Positions 18,448-27,311 of a DNA stretch of 64,000 nucleotides are shown one piece after another. The notes under the pieces were generated by a model. That model made no database searches and had not been told where the DNA came from. It saw only the letters and a list, made by a program, of their open reading frames with translations. The stretch is taken from the NCBI RefSeq assembly GCF_014297365.1, contig NZ_JACOQD010000002.1, positions 124,001 through 188,000 on the forward strand. Direction: 5' to 3'. Made by a program: the position numbers and the translations under genes. How positions within the stretch are numbered: position 1 is the stretch's first letter; each line of letters opens with the position of its first letter. Source of the DNA: Winogradskyella echinorum. GTDB lineage: Bacteria > Bacteroidota > Bacteroidia > Flavobacteriales > Flavobacteriaceae.

Positions 18448-18867
18448 ATGAAAAAGATTTTAGTTGTAGGGTTATTTTTAATTTTTGCTTGTGGTTCTGA
18501 ATCAAAAGCGCAAGCTCCAGATGCAGTAAAGAAAACATTTCAGGCAAAATATCCTGGTGAAAACGATCCAGATTGGCATCAGGACGATCATGGGTATTTT
18601 GAAGCTCATTTTAAAATAGATGGTATTAAGTACAGAGCAGACTTTAATGCTGATGGTTCTTGGGTAGAAACTGAAACTAGTATTAAGAAAAAGGACTTGC
18701 CTAAGGCAATAAAAGATGTTATTAAGGATAAATATGGAAGTGAAGATATTTCAGAAATAGAAAAGGTGGATAGTGCCTCTAAAGGAGTATTTTACGATGT
18801 AGAGTTTAAACAAAAAGGAAAAAATAAGGACGTAGAGTTTAAAGCAGATGGCACAATAATAGGTTAA
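18448..18867 (+). CDS. Secreted PepSY-like domain protein
   Basis: 139 residues. A signal peptide (1-22, ending ESKAQ) is followed by two PepSY-like repeats. Each has the pattern PxAVKKTFQAKYPG then W, a Y/F-E-A strand and a YRADFNADGSW strand. The second repeat is KDVIKDKYGSEDISEIEKVD...VEFKADGTIIG. PepSY-like proteins of Bacteroidota are small periplasmic beta proteins of unknown role. Divergent from the M23 gene, with a strong terminator after it. Confidence 0.85.
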   Translation: MKKILVVGLFLIFACGSESKAQAPDAVKKTFQAKYPGENDPDWHQDDHGYFEAHFKIDGIKYRADFNADGSWVETETSIKKKDLPKAIKDVIKDKYGSEDISEIEKVDSASKGVFYDVEFKQKGKNKDVEFKADGTIIG

Positions 18868-18886
18868 TAGCAATAATTAAAATCAC

Positions 18887-18918
18887 AAAAAGCATCAATA
18901 CCCATTGATGCTTTTTTT
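18887..18918 (+). terminator. Rho-independent terminator after the PepSY-like gene
   Basis: AAAAAGCATCAA (18887-18898) pairs perfectly with TTGATGCTTTTT (18905-18916) across a 6-base loop, followed by more T residues. Confidence 0.85.
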
Positions 18919-18973
18919 ATGCTATAAAGTATTGTAAATTTGCAATTCTATTCAATACTTCGAAATAAAATTT

Positions 18974-20527
18974 ATGTCTCAAACAAATCAAGCACTTCAA
19001 GAAAAGAAAACTGATAAAGAATTATACGATTATCAACAAGGTGCCATCAATAAGATTTTTGAAAAATTTGATAACGCTCCAGACGATTATCACTTATTAT
19101 ATCAATTACCAACTGGTGGTGGAAAAACAGTGATTTTTTCTGAAATGGTGCGTCAATACTTAAAAAATCACGATAAGAAAGTTTTGGTAATGACGCATAG
19201 AGTAGAGCTTTGTAATCAGACTTCTAAAATGTTAACAAGTTTCGGAGTAACGAATAAAGTGGTGAATAGTAAAGCCAATTTAGATGACCAAGCAGATTAC
19301 TCTTGTTTTGTAGCAATGGTTGAAACCTTGAATAATAGATTGAATGATAATAAACTCGATATCTCTGATGTTGGTTTAGTTATTATTGATGAAGCGCACT
19401 ATAACTCATTCACCAAATTATTTAAGTTTTTTGAAAAGTCCTTTATTCTTGGTGTTACAGCAACACCTTTAAGTTCTAACAAAGAACTACCAATGAAGGA
19501 TAATTACCAAGAATTAATCACTGGTGAAACTATTGAAAACCTTATTGAAAACGAATTTTTAGCTCGAGCCGAAACCTATGCTTACGATATGGGATTAACC
19601 TCTCTAGAAGTTGGTTCTAATGGTGATTATACGGTGAAGTCTTCAGAAGATTTATACAGTAGTCCTGCTATGTTGCAAAAAACTGTAGATGCTTATAAAA
19701 AACATTCGCTCGGTAAGAAGGCGCTAATTTTTAATAATGGTATTAACACTTCTATAAGTGTGTATTATGCCTTTAGAGAAGCAGGTTTGCCAATTATGCA
19801 CCTAGATAATACAGCAACGAAAAAACAGCGTAAACAAATATTAGAATGGTTTCATGAAACGCCAGATGCTATTTTAACTTCGGTGAGTATTTTAACCACT
19901 GGTTTTGATGAGCCTACAATTGATACTATTATCTTAAACAGAGCAACAAAATCCTTAACGTTATATTACCAAATGGTTGGTCGTGGATCGCGTATTCTTA
20001 ACAATAAATCTAAATTCACGATTATTGATTTAGGAAATAACCTATACAGATTTGGGCCTTGGGGAGATAATTTAGATTGGCAACTGATATTTAAATCTCC
20101 AAATTGGTATGCAGATAGAATTAAGAGTGACGAATCTATTGAAGCCAATTTTAAGCACGAATTAGACGATGAGATAAAAGGTGAATTTTCTAAGTCTGAA
20201 GACACTTATTTTGATATTAGACAAACCTACAAAGATGCTGTTGATAAAGGTGAATCTTCAAAAGTAGTTTTGGAGCGCTCCATAGAGCAACATGCTAAAA
20301 TATGTATTGAAAACAGTGAAGATGTCTATGATGCTTTGGCTTTAGCTAAGCTACTTAAAGATGATATTAATCAGCGTATTGAAATCTACGCTAAATGTAT
20401 AAGTAAGAGCACCCATAACTTTTTAAAATGGTTAAAGGACGATTACAAAAAGAAGCTAAATTCTTATTTGCGTACAAATTTTGATGAAAAATTTGAGGAA
20501 ATTCACGGATTTCCACCAGAAGACTAA
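18974..20527 (+). CDS. Superfamily 2 DEAD/DEAH-box helicase (RadD/YejH-like)
   Basis: 517 residues. SF2 motifs in order: YDYQQGAINKIFEKF, the Walker A motif LPTGGGKTVIF (about 44-54), MTHRVEL, the Walker B motif VIIDEAHYNSF (about 137-147), GVTATPL, VSILTTGFDEPTID and YYQMVGRGSR with the arginine finger. The last 130 residues are a charged helical domain. This is the layout of RadD-type repair helicases of about 500-590 residues; the exact role in flavobacteria is not established. A -7-like TAAATTTG is at 18935-18942, 32 bases before the ATG. Confidence 0.8.
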   Translation: MSQTNQALQEKKTDKELYDYQQGAINKIFEKFDNAPDDYHLLYQLPTGGGKTVIFSEMVRQYLKNHDKKVLVMTHRVELCNQTSKMLTSFGVTNKVVNSKANLDDQADYSCFVAMVETLNNRLNDNKLDISDVGLVIIDEAHYNSFTKLFKFFEKSFILGVTATPLSSNKELPMKDNYQELITGETIENLIENEFLARAETYAYDMGLTSLEVGSNGDYTVKSSEDLYSSPAMLQKTVDAYKKHSLGKKALIFNNGINTSISVYYAFREAGLPIMHLDNTATKKQRKQILEWFHETPDAILTSVSILTTGFDEPTIDTIILNRATKSLTLYYQMVGRGSRILNNKSKFTIIDLGNNLYRFGPWGDNLDWQLIFKSPNWYADRIKSDESIEANFKHELDDEIKGEFSKSEDTYFDIRQTYKDAVDKGESSKVVLERSIEQHAKICIENSEDVYDALALAKLLKDDINQRIEIYAKCISKSTHNFLKWLKDDYKKKLNSYLRTNFDEKFEEIHGFPPED

Positions 20528-20596
20528 TTTATTAAACTTTAAAAGACTGTTAATGTGGTTGTTATTTTAATCTTTAGATAGTATATTTAGAATACT

Positions 20597-21199
20597 ATGA
20601 TTAAAGCACACATATACCAGAGAATTAAACTACTCATCCTTTTAGGTGTTTTTTGTCTCTTATTTAATTGTAAATCGAAGGCTAATCTCAACGATAGTGC
20701 ATATGTTGCTGACATCAGTCAACTAGAGGCACTTATGGAGAATGATGCTTACCATATAGATATAGAAGTAGCATATCCATTTACTACAGCAGCAACTACC
20801 CAAGTTGTTAATGCTCTATTGCTCCAAAATACTGGTAATTCTGCTAACAGAATTGATGTAAGAGGAGATGGTAATTCTGTAATTATTCAAAATGATTCTG
20901 TAATAGGTGATTTATCATTTTTTGGTGAAAGGCGTTTAAGTGCTGGGCGCTATGGTAGTTCTGATGGTGGAATACATTTTGAAGGCATTCCTAAAAACTT
21001 CGAGAAAACCATAAATAAAGAAAAAAGGAAACTTGAGATTAATTTTAAAACCAATGAAAAACAACAATCATCCGAAACTTATGATGTTAACATTGTAATA
21101 TTTCCAAGTAAACGCGTAGAAGTAAAGGTGACGTCTACTTTCAGGACTTTTATGCGCTATTCAGGACGTCTTTTACCTGTAAAACCCCAATTAGAATAA
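20597..21199 (+). CDS. DUF4251 family lipoprotein
   Basis: 200 residues. The N-terminus (LLILLGVFCLLFNC) is a lipoprotein signal with Cys near 25. The DUF4251 pattern follows: a central IQNDSVIGDLSFFGERRLSAGRYGSSDGGIHFEGIP block, then YDVNIVIFPSKRVEVKVTSTFRTFMRYSGRL. The family is periplasmic or outer-membrane anchored and of unknown function. It lies 69 bases after the helicase, probably with its own promoter (TTG near 20556 and TATATTTA about 20 bases on). Confidence 0.85.
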   Translation: MIKAHIYQRIKLLILLGVFCLLFNCKSKANLNDSAYVADISQLEALMENDAYHIDIEVAYPFTTAATTQVVNALLLQNTGNSANRIDVRGDGNSVIIQNDSVIGDLSFFGERRLSAGRYGSSDGGIHFEGIPKNFEKTINKEKRKLEINFKTNEKQQSSETYDVNIVIFPSKRVEVKVTSTFRTFMRYSGRLLPVKPQLE

Positions 21200-21259
21200 G
21201 ATAATATAGAACATTTACAGATTCTTATTAATTCAAACCACATTTTACCATTAATTCTA

Positions 21260-21288
21260 TTGTTTATTAGAAGGACAAATTACCTTTG
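21260..21288 (+). promoter_or_regulatory. Bacteroidota-type promoter of the DEAD-box helicase gene
   Basis: TTG at 21260-21262, an 18-base spacer and TACCTTTG at 21281-21288 form a textbook -33/-7 pair. The transcription start would fall near 21295, leaving a leader of only about ten bases before the ATG at 21306. Confidence 0.65.
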
Positions 21289-21305
21289 CATCATAATTTT
21301 ATATC

Positions 21306-22424
21306 ATGACATCATTTTCAGAATTAGGGATTCACAAATCCTATATAAAGGCTTTAAAAGAGCTTAACATTGTTAATCCTACAGAAATACAGGCTACTGT
21401 AATTCCTATTTTATTAGAATCTAAAACAGATTTAATAGGTTTAGCACAAACTGGTACTGGTAAAACGGCCGCTTTTGGTTTACCTGTGCTACATGCTATA
21501 GATCAAAACAATTCTGAAGTACAAGCGCTTATCATAGCACCAACGCGAGAGTTGGTGCAGCAAATACAAAAGCAACTGTTTAGATTTACAAAGTACATTG
21601 ACGGTAAAATTTTTGCAGAAGGTGTGTATGGTGGTGAAAAAATGGACAGGCAAATTAAGGCTTTAACAAGAACAACACATATTGTGGTCGCTACGCCTGG
21701 ACGTTTGCTAGATCTAATAGAGCGTGGAGCAGTGGATATCTCTAATGTAAAAATTTTAGTGTTAGATGAAGCAGACGAAATGTTAAGTATGGGTTTTAAA
21801 GAAGATCTGACAAAAATCTTAAAATACAATACCAAAAAAAGAAACACTTGGTTGTTTTCTGCTACCATGCCAGATGACATCAAAAGCATGATTAAAAGTT
21901 ATATGTCGCCAGATGCGGTGAGAATAACTGTGAATAAAAATGCCTTGGTTAACGAAAATATCTCACATCATTATATTCAAACCAATATAAAGGATAAGCT
22001 GAATATGATTATCCGAATTTTAGATAAACGCCAAGACGAAAGGGGTATTATTTTCTGTAGAACTAAAGCAGGTACAAAAACCTTAGCACAGCAATTACAA
22101 AACGAAGGTTTTGCAGTTGGAGCACTCGAAGGAGATATGCAACAAAAAGAACGAGACAAAGTAATGCGTGCTTTTAAAAATGAAAGTTTGCAAGTCTTAG
22201 TATCTACAGATGTTTCAGCAAGAGGCATCGACGTTAATAACCTCGCTTTTGTATTACACCATCAATTACCAGAACAATTAGATTATTATACGCACAGAAG
22301 TGGACGAACTGCAAGAGCTGGTAAAACAGGACAATCTATTGCGCTAATAATTCCTGGAGAAATGCAAAAGGTAATTGAAGTACAAACCGCTTTAGGAATT
22401 ACATTTAGAGAAATTACCATGTAA
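21306..22424 (+). CDS. DEAD-box ATP-dependent RNA helicase (RhlE-like core)
   Basis: 372 residues with all motifs of a DEAD-box protein: Q motif region PTEIQATVIP, AQTGTGKTAAF (Walker A), PTRELVQQI, TPGRLLDL, VLDEADEML, SATMP, STDVSARGIDV and HRSGRTARAGKTG. It stops just after the helicase core and lacks the basic C-terminal tail common in CsdA/RhlE proteins, so it is a minimal version. The likely role is RNA duplex unwinding in ribosome assembly or RNA turnover. Start chosen from the close match to the promoter and the FSELGIHKS beginning. Confidence 0.9.
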   Translation: MTSFSELGIHKSYIKALKELNIVNPTEIQATVIPILLESKTDLIGLAQTGTGKTAAFGLPVLHAIDQNNSEVQALIIAPTRELVQQIQKQLFRFTKYIDGKIFAEGVYGGEKMDRQIKALTRTTHIVVATPGRLLDLIERGAVDISNVKILVLDEADEMLSMGFKEDLTKILKYNTKKRNTWLFSATMPDDIKSMIKSYMSPDAVRITVNKNALVNENISHHYIQTNIKDKLNMIIRILDKRQDERGIIFCRTKAGTKTLAQQLQNEGFAVGALEGDMQQKERDKVMRAFKNESLQVLVSTDVSARGIDVNNLAFVLHHQLPEQLDYYTHRSGRTARAGKTGQSIALIIPGEMQKVIEVQTALGITFREITM

Positions 22425-22432
22425 ATCTGTTG

Positions 22433-22850
22433 TTTATGATTTGTTATGCTGAATTCAATTCAGCATCTTACTTACCAATAAATAGATACTGAAACAAGCT
22501 CGGCACCACACTGTTGAGTTATTTTCATTTTCAAAATCATATTTCTTGCATATATAACTACTTATATTCGCTCTAAAATCTATTAAACTGTTGAAAGTTT
22601 ATGGTTTGTCATGCTGAATTCATTTCAGCATCTTACTTACCAATAAATAGATGCTGAAACAAGCTCAGTACTACACTGTTGAGTTATTTGCATTTTCAAA
22701 ATCATATTTCTTGCATATATAACTTCTTATATTCACTCTAAAATCATTTTTAGTTGTTGAAGGTTTATAGTTTGTCATGCTGAATTCATTTCAGCATCTC
22801 ACATACGATTAAATAGATGTTGAAACAAGTTCAGCATAATGCTATGGAGT
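22433..22850. repeat. Tandem 165-bp intergenic repeat, 2.5 copies
   Basis: Copies start at about 22433, 22598 and 22764 with a period of 165-166 bases; the third is cut short near 22850. Each copy opens with TTTATRRTTTGTYATGCTGA and contains the arms TGCTGAA and TTCAGCA around a short spacer. A longer unit follows that ends near CTCTAAAATC. The copies differ by scattered substitutions. The core (TCATGCTGAATTCATTTCAG) resembles a palindromic repeat scattered through Flavobacteriaceae genomes. No ORF or promoter is evident inside. The array fills the gap between the helicase and lpxD. Confidence 0.85.
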
Positions 22851-22914
22851 TCTCTTCTTTCATATAATAGTATTATCTTGGGTGTCTAATTAATTAACTG
22901 AATATATCACACCA

Positions 22915-23904
22915 ATGAAATCATTAACAATACAAGAGATAAATGCTATTATAAACGGAGAAATTGTAGGAGAAACTACTCATAAAATCTCTGGATTAGA
23001 ACAAATTCAAAAGGCAAATAATACACAAGCTACATTTATCGGAAATCGAAAATACGCTAAACATTGGGCAGATTCTAATGCGGCATTAGCGATTGTTAAT
23101 GATACCATTGATTTAGAACCAGGAGACAATAGAGTGCTTATAAAAGTAAAAAATGCAGATTTGGCTATGGCCAAATTATTAGAAGCGTTTACACCAGAAG
23201 CACCCTATTTTGAAACAGAAATTCATCCAACAGCGGTTATAGATAAAACCGCTAAAATAGGTAAGGGGAGTAGAGTTGGAGCAGGTTGCTACATTGGTAA
23301 AAATGTTGTTTTAGGTGATAATGTAACACTTTACCCAAATGTGACGGTTTTAGATGATACTACCATTGGAGATTATACTACAGCTTGGTCTGGAACCATC
23401 ATTAGAGAACGTTCTGAAATTGGAAGCCATTGTATTTTTCATAATAACGTCAGTATTGGAGCAGATGGCTTTGGGTATCGTCCAAGCGATGATGGCAGAG
23501 GACTAGTTAAAATTCCACATATTGGCAATGTCGTCATTGGAAACGGAGTAGAAATAGGTGCCAACTCATGTGTAGATCGTGGTAAATTTAGTTCTACCAT
23601 ATTAGGTGACGGTTGTAAAATTGACAATCTAGTGCAAATTGCACACAATTGTGTATTAGGACGTTCTTGTATTATGGCAGGAAGCTCAGGACTCGCAGGT
23701 TCTGTAACCTTAGGAGATGGTGTTATGATTGGCGGTAGTGCTTCTATAAAAGACCATACCACAATTCATTCTGGTGCAACGGTAGGAGCAGGTTCTGGAG
23801 TTATGAACGATGTACCAGCCGGAAAAACCGTATTGGGTTATCCTGCAGTAGACTCTAGGGAAATGCTAAAACAATGGGTTGCGTTACGAAAATTAGCGCG
23901 ATAA
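22915..23904 (+). CDS. lpxD: UDP-3-O-(3-hydroxyacyl)glucosamine N-acyltransferase
   Basis: 329 residues. The N-terminal uridine-binding domain (about 1-100) contains [12 protein letters not shown]. From residue 100 onward a left-handed beta-helix of hexapeptide repeats follows ([28 protein letters not shown]...). The catalytic His lies in [10 protein letters not shown] at about residue 244. The enzyme adds the second hydroxyacyl chain in lipid A synthesis, in the cytoplasm. It is not in the usual lpxD-lpxC-fabZ cluster here, and flavobacteria often carry an additional lpxD elsewhere, so this may be a second copy (inference). Confidence 0.9.
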   Translation: MKSLTIQEINAIINGEIVGETTHKISGLEQIQKANNTQATFIGNRKYAKHWADSNAALAIVNDTIDLEPGDNRVLIKVKNADLAMAKLLEAFTPEAPYFETEIHPTAVIDKTAKIGKGSRVGAGCYIGKNVVLGDNVTLYPNVTVLDDTTIGDYTTAWSGTIIRERSEIGSHCIFHNNVSIGADGFGYRPSDDGRGLVKIPHIGNVVIGNGVEIGANSCVDRGKFSSTILGDGCKIDNLVQIAHNCVLGRSCIMAGSSGLAGSVTLGDGVMIGGSASIKDHTTIHSGATVGAGSGVMNDVPAGKTVLGYPAVDSREMLKQWVALRKLAR

Positions 23905-23915
23905 AACACTAATAG

Positions 23916-24022
23916 GTCACTTTGAGTGAAATTCCTTTTTCTGGAATTTTGTATCGAGAAGTCTTTAAATTAAAAATGGTTCTCGATACAAATTTGCTTT
24001 GGCAAATTCACTCGAACTGACA
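23916..24022. repeat. Intergenic palindromic repeat element
   Basis: A 107-base imperfect palindrome. The outer arms GTCACTTTGAGTGA and TCACTCGAACTGAC flank inner arms TTTGTATCGAGAA and TTCTCGATACAAA around an AT-rich loop. This design (GTCACTTCGAGTG...CACTCGAACTGAC) is a familiar dispersed element in flavobacterial genomes. It lies 11 bases after lpxD and could fold into a strong RNA hairpin that ends or stabilises that transcript. Confidence 0.75.
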
Positions 24023-24039
24023 GAATATTTTATTTAAAT

Positions 24040-24303
24040 CTAAGCCGATTTTTGGGTTACATTTTCTTTTAAATGCAACAAACCAGCCACCATACCGTCT
24101 AGTTCGTGCTCTAAAAAGTTTTCGTCCCTTTTACTAAATCCACGTATAATGTTAGAATAAAGCTCAACACCACAATGGGTAATACAAACACTATAGGTGT
24201 CATTTTCTGCATCTAAATTAACGGAAGATCTGTAATCACTTGATACTAATAACCAGTAACATAAACTATTAATCTGGTTAAATAACGAAAATTTTGTTTC
24301 CAT
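24040..24303 (-). CDS. Small hypothetical protein
   Basis: 87 residues (METKFSLFNQINSLCYWLLVSSDYRSSV...). No signal peptide; the first 20 residues are mildly hydrophobic but contain charged residues nearby. A beta-like middle (DTYSVCITHCGVELYSNII) and a helical C-terminus (FLEHELDGMVAGLLHLKENV) are visible. I do not recognise the family. The codon use looks ordinary and the gene is divergent from cspA, supporting a real but uncharacterised gene. Confidence 0.5.
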   Translation of the reverse strand: METKFSLFNQINSLCYWLLVSSDYRSSVNLDAENDTYSVCITHCGVELYSNIIRGFSKRDENFLEHELDGMVAGLLHLKENVTQKSA

Positions 24304-24671
24304 AATAATTTGGTTTTTAATACTAAATAAACTTCAATTTGATTGGTTAAATTCGTTTCTATTTCCTTTCTATTTCAATATAAAATAGAACTGTAGCTAA
24401 TGCTATACTTATATTTTCTATCTCATTTAAAGAAAATATAATTCAAATTTACCTTCAACAATATTAAAATTCATTTAGTATGATAGATTGAGGGGAATCT
24501 ACTAACGAAGTTATTGGCTAAACCATTTGACATCAAACTTGTTTGTTATTGTGATAGTTTTCTCCGATAATGTGTTTGTTTTGGTTTTAAAAGTCGATGA
24601 TTTGCGTTAAAAAATTCTTGGCATACTTGTTGAATACCATTATGTATTATTAATAAATTAAATATAATACA
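24304..24671. other. AT-rich intergenic region upstream of cspA
   Basis: 368 bases without a gene. Apart from the sigma-54-like site at 24618-24633 the region contains only AT-rich sequence and no clear hairpin. It serves the divergent 24040-24303 gene and cspA. Confidence 0.5.
24618..24633 (+). promoter_or_regulatory. Sigma-54-like promoter candidate upstream of cspA
   Basis: TTGGCATACTTGTTGA keeps the -24 element TTGGCA. A TTG lies at the -12 position with the correct ten-base spacing after GG, but GA replaces the consensus GC. It ends 38 bases before the ATG at 24672. A normal -7 TAnnTTTG is not seen in the same place. Confidence 0.3.
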
Positions 24672-24863
24672 ATGAGTACAGGAACAGTAAAATTCTTCAA
24701 CAATGACAAGGGCTTCGGCTTTATTACAGAAGAAGGTTCAAACACAGATCATTTTGTCCATATGTCTGGATTGGTAGATGACATTCGCGAAGGCGATAAC
24801 GTTGAATACGATCTTACAGAAGGCAAAAAAGGATTAAACGCAGTAAACGTAAAAGTTATTTAA
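24672..24863 (+). CDS. cspA: Cold-shock protein CspA family
   Basis: 63 residues, one cold-shock domain. GTVKFFNNDKGFGFITEE gives RNP1 (KGFGFI) and DHFVHMSGL gives RNP2; it ends LNAVNVKVI. It is slightly shorter than E. coli CspA (70) but complete. It binds single-stranded nucleic acid and melts RNA structure in the cold or during stress. Monocistronic, with a terminator directly behind it and a long upstream region. Confidence 0.95.
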   Translation: MSTGTVKFFNNDKGFGFITEEGSNTDHFVHMSGLVDDIREGDNVEYDLTEGKKGLNAVNVKVI

Positions 24864-24892
24864 GATATATATTGCTTAACCTAGATTATGGA

Positions 24893-24921
24893 AGCCCATT
24901 ACAATGTAATGGGCTTTTTTT
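24893..24921 (+). terminator. Rho-independent terminator of cspA
   Basis: AGCCCATTAC (24893-24902) pairs perfectly with GTAATGGGCT (24906-24915) over a three-base loop, followed by a T run. Confidence 0.9.
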
Positions 24922-24949
24922 ATTAATAGGGCTATTATTATATTTTTGC

Positions 24950-25336
24950 TTATGGTTTAGAAATTTTATTGGTATCAGCATCTATAAATTCTAATACCTT
25001 TGAAGGATTTAAGATAAGTTTTGCTATGTGTTCAGTAAACACTATCGCTCCTTTTAATGCAGAAGGATTCTCACGTAATATGGTAATACAATCAGAATCG
25101 CTAAAATTAGTTATATCACCATCAATTTGTTCTTTATCTATAAGGTTACAAAGCTTTTTATCGAGGCGCACAGCTAGTTCTGCCCATTGTGTGCCTGTTA
25201 TTTCTTCCTTTGAAATGTCTAAACTTAATAAACGCTTTTCTGATGCCGTTAAATAAGCTAATGTTTGCTTGTCTTTATTAGATTTACTGTTATAAACACA
25301 TGTAATCTGTCTATCATCATCGCTAAATACTCCCAT
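24950..25336 (-). CDS. ArsC-like thioredoxin-fold protein without the catalytic cysteine
   Basis: 128 residues. The pattern TASEKRLLSLDISKEEITGTQWAELAVRLDKKLCNLID then NPSALKGAIVF matches the flavobacterial arsenate-reductase-family (ArsC/Spx-like) proteins. In true ArsC a CxxS/CxxC cysteine follows the first strand. Here that position reads YNSKSNKDKQ, so arsenate reduction is unlikely; the only nearby Cys is at residue 13. It may be a redox-independent or regulatory relative (inference). It begins two bases after the stop of the hibernation-factor gene, so the pair forms an operon, perhaps linked to stress or stationary phase. Confidence 0.65.
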   Translation of the reverse strand: MGVFSDDDRQITCVYNSKSNKDKQTLAYLTASEKRLLSLDISKEEITGTQWAELAVRLDKKLCNLIDKEQIDGDITNFSDSDCITILRENPSALKGAIVFTEHIAKLILNPSKVLEFIDADTNKISKP

Positions 25337-25338
25337 AA

Positions 25339-25647
25339 TTAATAAGTTTTCATCATTTCTTTACGTCTCTTTAATTGTGACGTTAGATCTCTAACTGTTT
25401 CGGTAACCGCGTCCTGAAAGTTATAACTAGAAGTTTCTGCAAATAGGCGAGGACCAGGTGCGCTTAATCGAATACCACATATTTTTCCTGTATTTTCGGA
25501 AGTGTTTTCAGATTTAAAGAAAACGTCTGCACGAATTACAAAATCGAATTTTGTGAATATGGCATTTAACTTCTCTTTAGTAAAAGATTCTAAGCTTTCA
25601 CTTGCAGATACGTCGTGATATTCGAAAATAATATTATAATCTTTCAT
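25339..25647 (-). CDS. Ribosome hibernation factor, HPF/RaiA family
   Basis: 102 residues, the short form. The fold order is beta-alpha-beta-beta-beta-alpha: NIIFEYHDVSASESLESFTKEKLNAIFTKF, then ADVFFKSENT, a CGIRLSAPGPRLFAETSSYNFQDAVTETVRDLTSQLKRRK segment and a basic tail. Such proteins bind the 30S decoding region and hold ribosomes inactive in stationary phase. No C-terminal dimerisation domain is present, so it belongs to the short HPF or YfiA group. It is the first gene of a two-gene operon with the ArsC-like protein. Confidence 0.85.
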   Translation of the reverse strand: MKDYNIIFEYHDVSASESLESFTKEKLNAIFTKFDFVIRADVFFKSENTSENTGKICGIRLSAPGPRLFAETSSYNFQDAVTETVRDLTSQLKRRKEMMKTY

Positions 25648-25832
25648 GTTAATATATTTTAATGGGTTTGTATGCTACAAATTTAAAGGGATAGCTTTAA
25701 TCCCTTTAACTCATATGGTAGAGATCTTAACTACATCGTATCATTAAAATTGAGTTTAAGAATAGGTAAGACTATCATTATACCTAGCTTATATATATGT
25801 AGAATTTTTATAAATTGTTGTATTTTAAGGGC

Positions 25833-26570
25833 ATGAAATTATTTAATGGTATAAGACAAAAAATGATAGAAGGGAAGCGCCTTAAGAATTATGTATTATA
25901 TGCTATAGGCGAAATTGTTTTAGTGGTAATTGGTATTTTAATAGCTGTAAGTATTAATAAAAATACAGAAGTGCGTAAAGCCGAAGAAAACACTAATAAA
26001 ATGGCCTTGCAAATAAAGCAAAAACTAGAATCTGATATAGAAATTATAAACGAAACACGCAGCATAATTTCTGAAGATCTCAAAATTTATGACTTGTACT
26101 TAAAGAAGGATAAAACAGATGAAGAACGGTTAAAAGTTGTAACGCAAGCACCTTTTTTAGTTACCATTAGTGTACAGTTTGCGCCAATAAATCCTATAAT
26201 GTCATCTGCATTAGAAAATGCAACAAGTAATAATAGCGAACTTTCACAAAAACTATTAGAAATTGAACAGTATTATAAATCCATGGAAAGTACACTAAAG
26301 CCAATGGAAAAAATAATCACTGATGAGTTAATCTCAAATCTTAGATATATTAAAGATAATTTTAGTTGGTACGAAAAATTAGTAAGCTTTAACGCTAAAT
26401 TTACAGTAGATGAATATAAATATTTTGGCTCAGACGATTACAGAAACCGTGTGGTACACATGAAATTTTTATATCTCAATGCTTATGATGGTTTATTAGA
26501 ATCGTTTGAAGAACAACTAAGTACTCAATTGAAAGAATTAAATGCTTTGCGAGAACAAGAGGAAGCATAG
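25833..26570 (+). CDS. DUF6090 family membrane-anchored protein
   Basis: 245 residues from the ATG at 25833 (MKLFNGIRQKMIEGKRLKNYVLYAIGEIVLVVIGILIAVSINK). The upstream in-frame ATG at 25815 adds only six residues. The hallmark is the short basic N-terminus, then RLKNYVLYAIGEI, then a single membrane helix, followed by a long charged helical domain with coiled-coil character facing the periplasm. DUF6090 proteins are abundant in marine Flavobacteriia and of unknown function. It is the last ordinary gene before the repeat-rich accessory region. Confidence 0.8.
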   Translation: MKLFNGIRQKMIEGKRLKNYVLYAIGEIVLVVIGILIAVSINKNTEVRKAEENTNKMALQIKQKLESDIEIINETRSIISEDLKIYDLYLKKDKTDEERLKVVTQAPFLVTISVQFAPINPIMSSALENATSNNSELSQKLLEIEQYYKSMESTLKPMEKIITDELISNLRYIKDNFSWYEKLVSFNAKFTVDEYKYFGSDDYRNRVVHMKFLYLNAYDGLLESFEEQLSTQLKELNALREQEEA

Positions 26571-27311
26571 GTTTCTATTATAAGTATTTTACATAATATA
26601 AATTATAGGACAAATGCTGTTGTTGGTTATTTAATGAAAGTATACCATTAGTCAACTATAATGATATTATGTAAAATATCCCAGAGGCTTTAGTATTATT
26701 GGTTTTAGTGTGCAGTACTTGGGCATTAAACTAGAAACGGTTTGCTTCGCAGCGTTAAAAAAGCACATGTCCTATAATTTGCCGTTATGTCAAATGTCCG
26801 CTGTCAAACACTCGATTGCTTTATAAAATCAAATTGCTCTGGCAATTTATTTTGTACACAATTATCCAACGCTTGCCAGCCGCACAATAAAAGCTAACTT
26901 TTTAGTTCTATTAAAAATCGCGTAAACGACAAAATGTACGTGATAAAAAATTTTAGACGATTCTCGTGGATTGCCACAAGAGCATAAATTTTGAAAAAAA
27001 CAAAATTCTATGCACTTGTTATATGTAGAATTCCAAATAGTCTTTTTTTAAGTTTCTAATATCTTTTGTCTTGAAACAAAAGAAACAAAAATTCAAGGCT
27101 GCATATAATTTTGGAAACAATTAACGGCTCATTCGCTATATTTTAGGAAACTTCTGAACTGATTAAGATTGTTTAGAAATTCTATTTATAGTTGGACTTC
27201 TTTACTTTACGTATTACTAACTCCCTAAAATATGTACGCTCATTTCGCCTATTGTTTTTACCAAAATTTTATGAGGCCGAGCTAAACATTGAAATTCTAT
27301 TTTACATAATA
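26571..27311. repeat. Mosaic of degenerate intergenic repeats at the left edge of the accessory region
   Basis: 741 bases with no credible gene. TATTTTACATAATAT occurs at 26585-26599, inverted at 26664-26678, and again directly at 27298-27312, where it overlaps the stop codon of the next gene. The arms TTATAGGACA (26602) and TGTCCTATAA (26768) match those of the repeats at 33207 and 38088. The segment at about 27062-27105 (TTTTGTCTTGAAACAAAAGA and onward) resembles another common flavobacterial palindromic repeat. Confidence 0.65.
26786..26809. repeat. 24-bp direct repeat, left copy
   Basis: A 24-base sequence containing AAATGTCCGCTGTCAAAC (26792-26809) recurs in the same orientation at 38498-38521 with one mismatch. 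The pair encloses the defence and two-component cassettes. Confidence 0.7.

Noticed and set aside
22433..22850. CRISPR array
   Set aside because: The unit is about 165 bases, the copies differ along their whole length, there are no unique spacers of constant size, and no cas gene is near.
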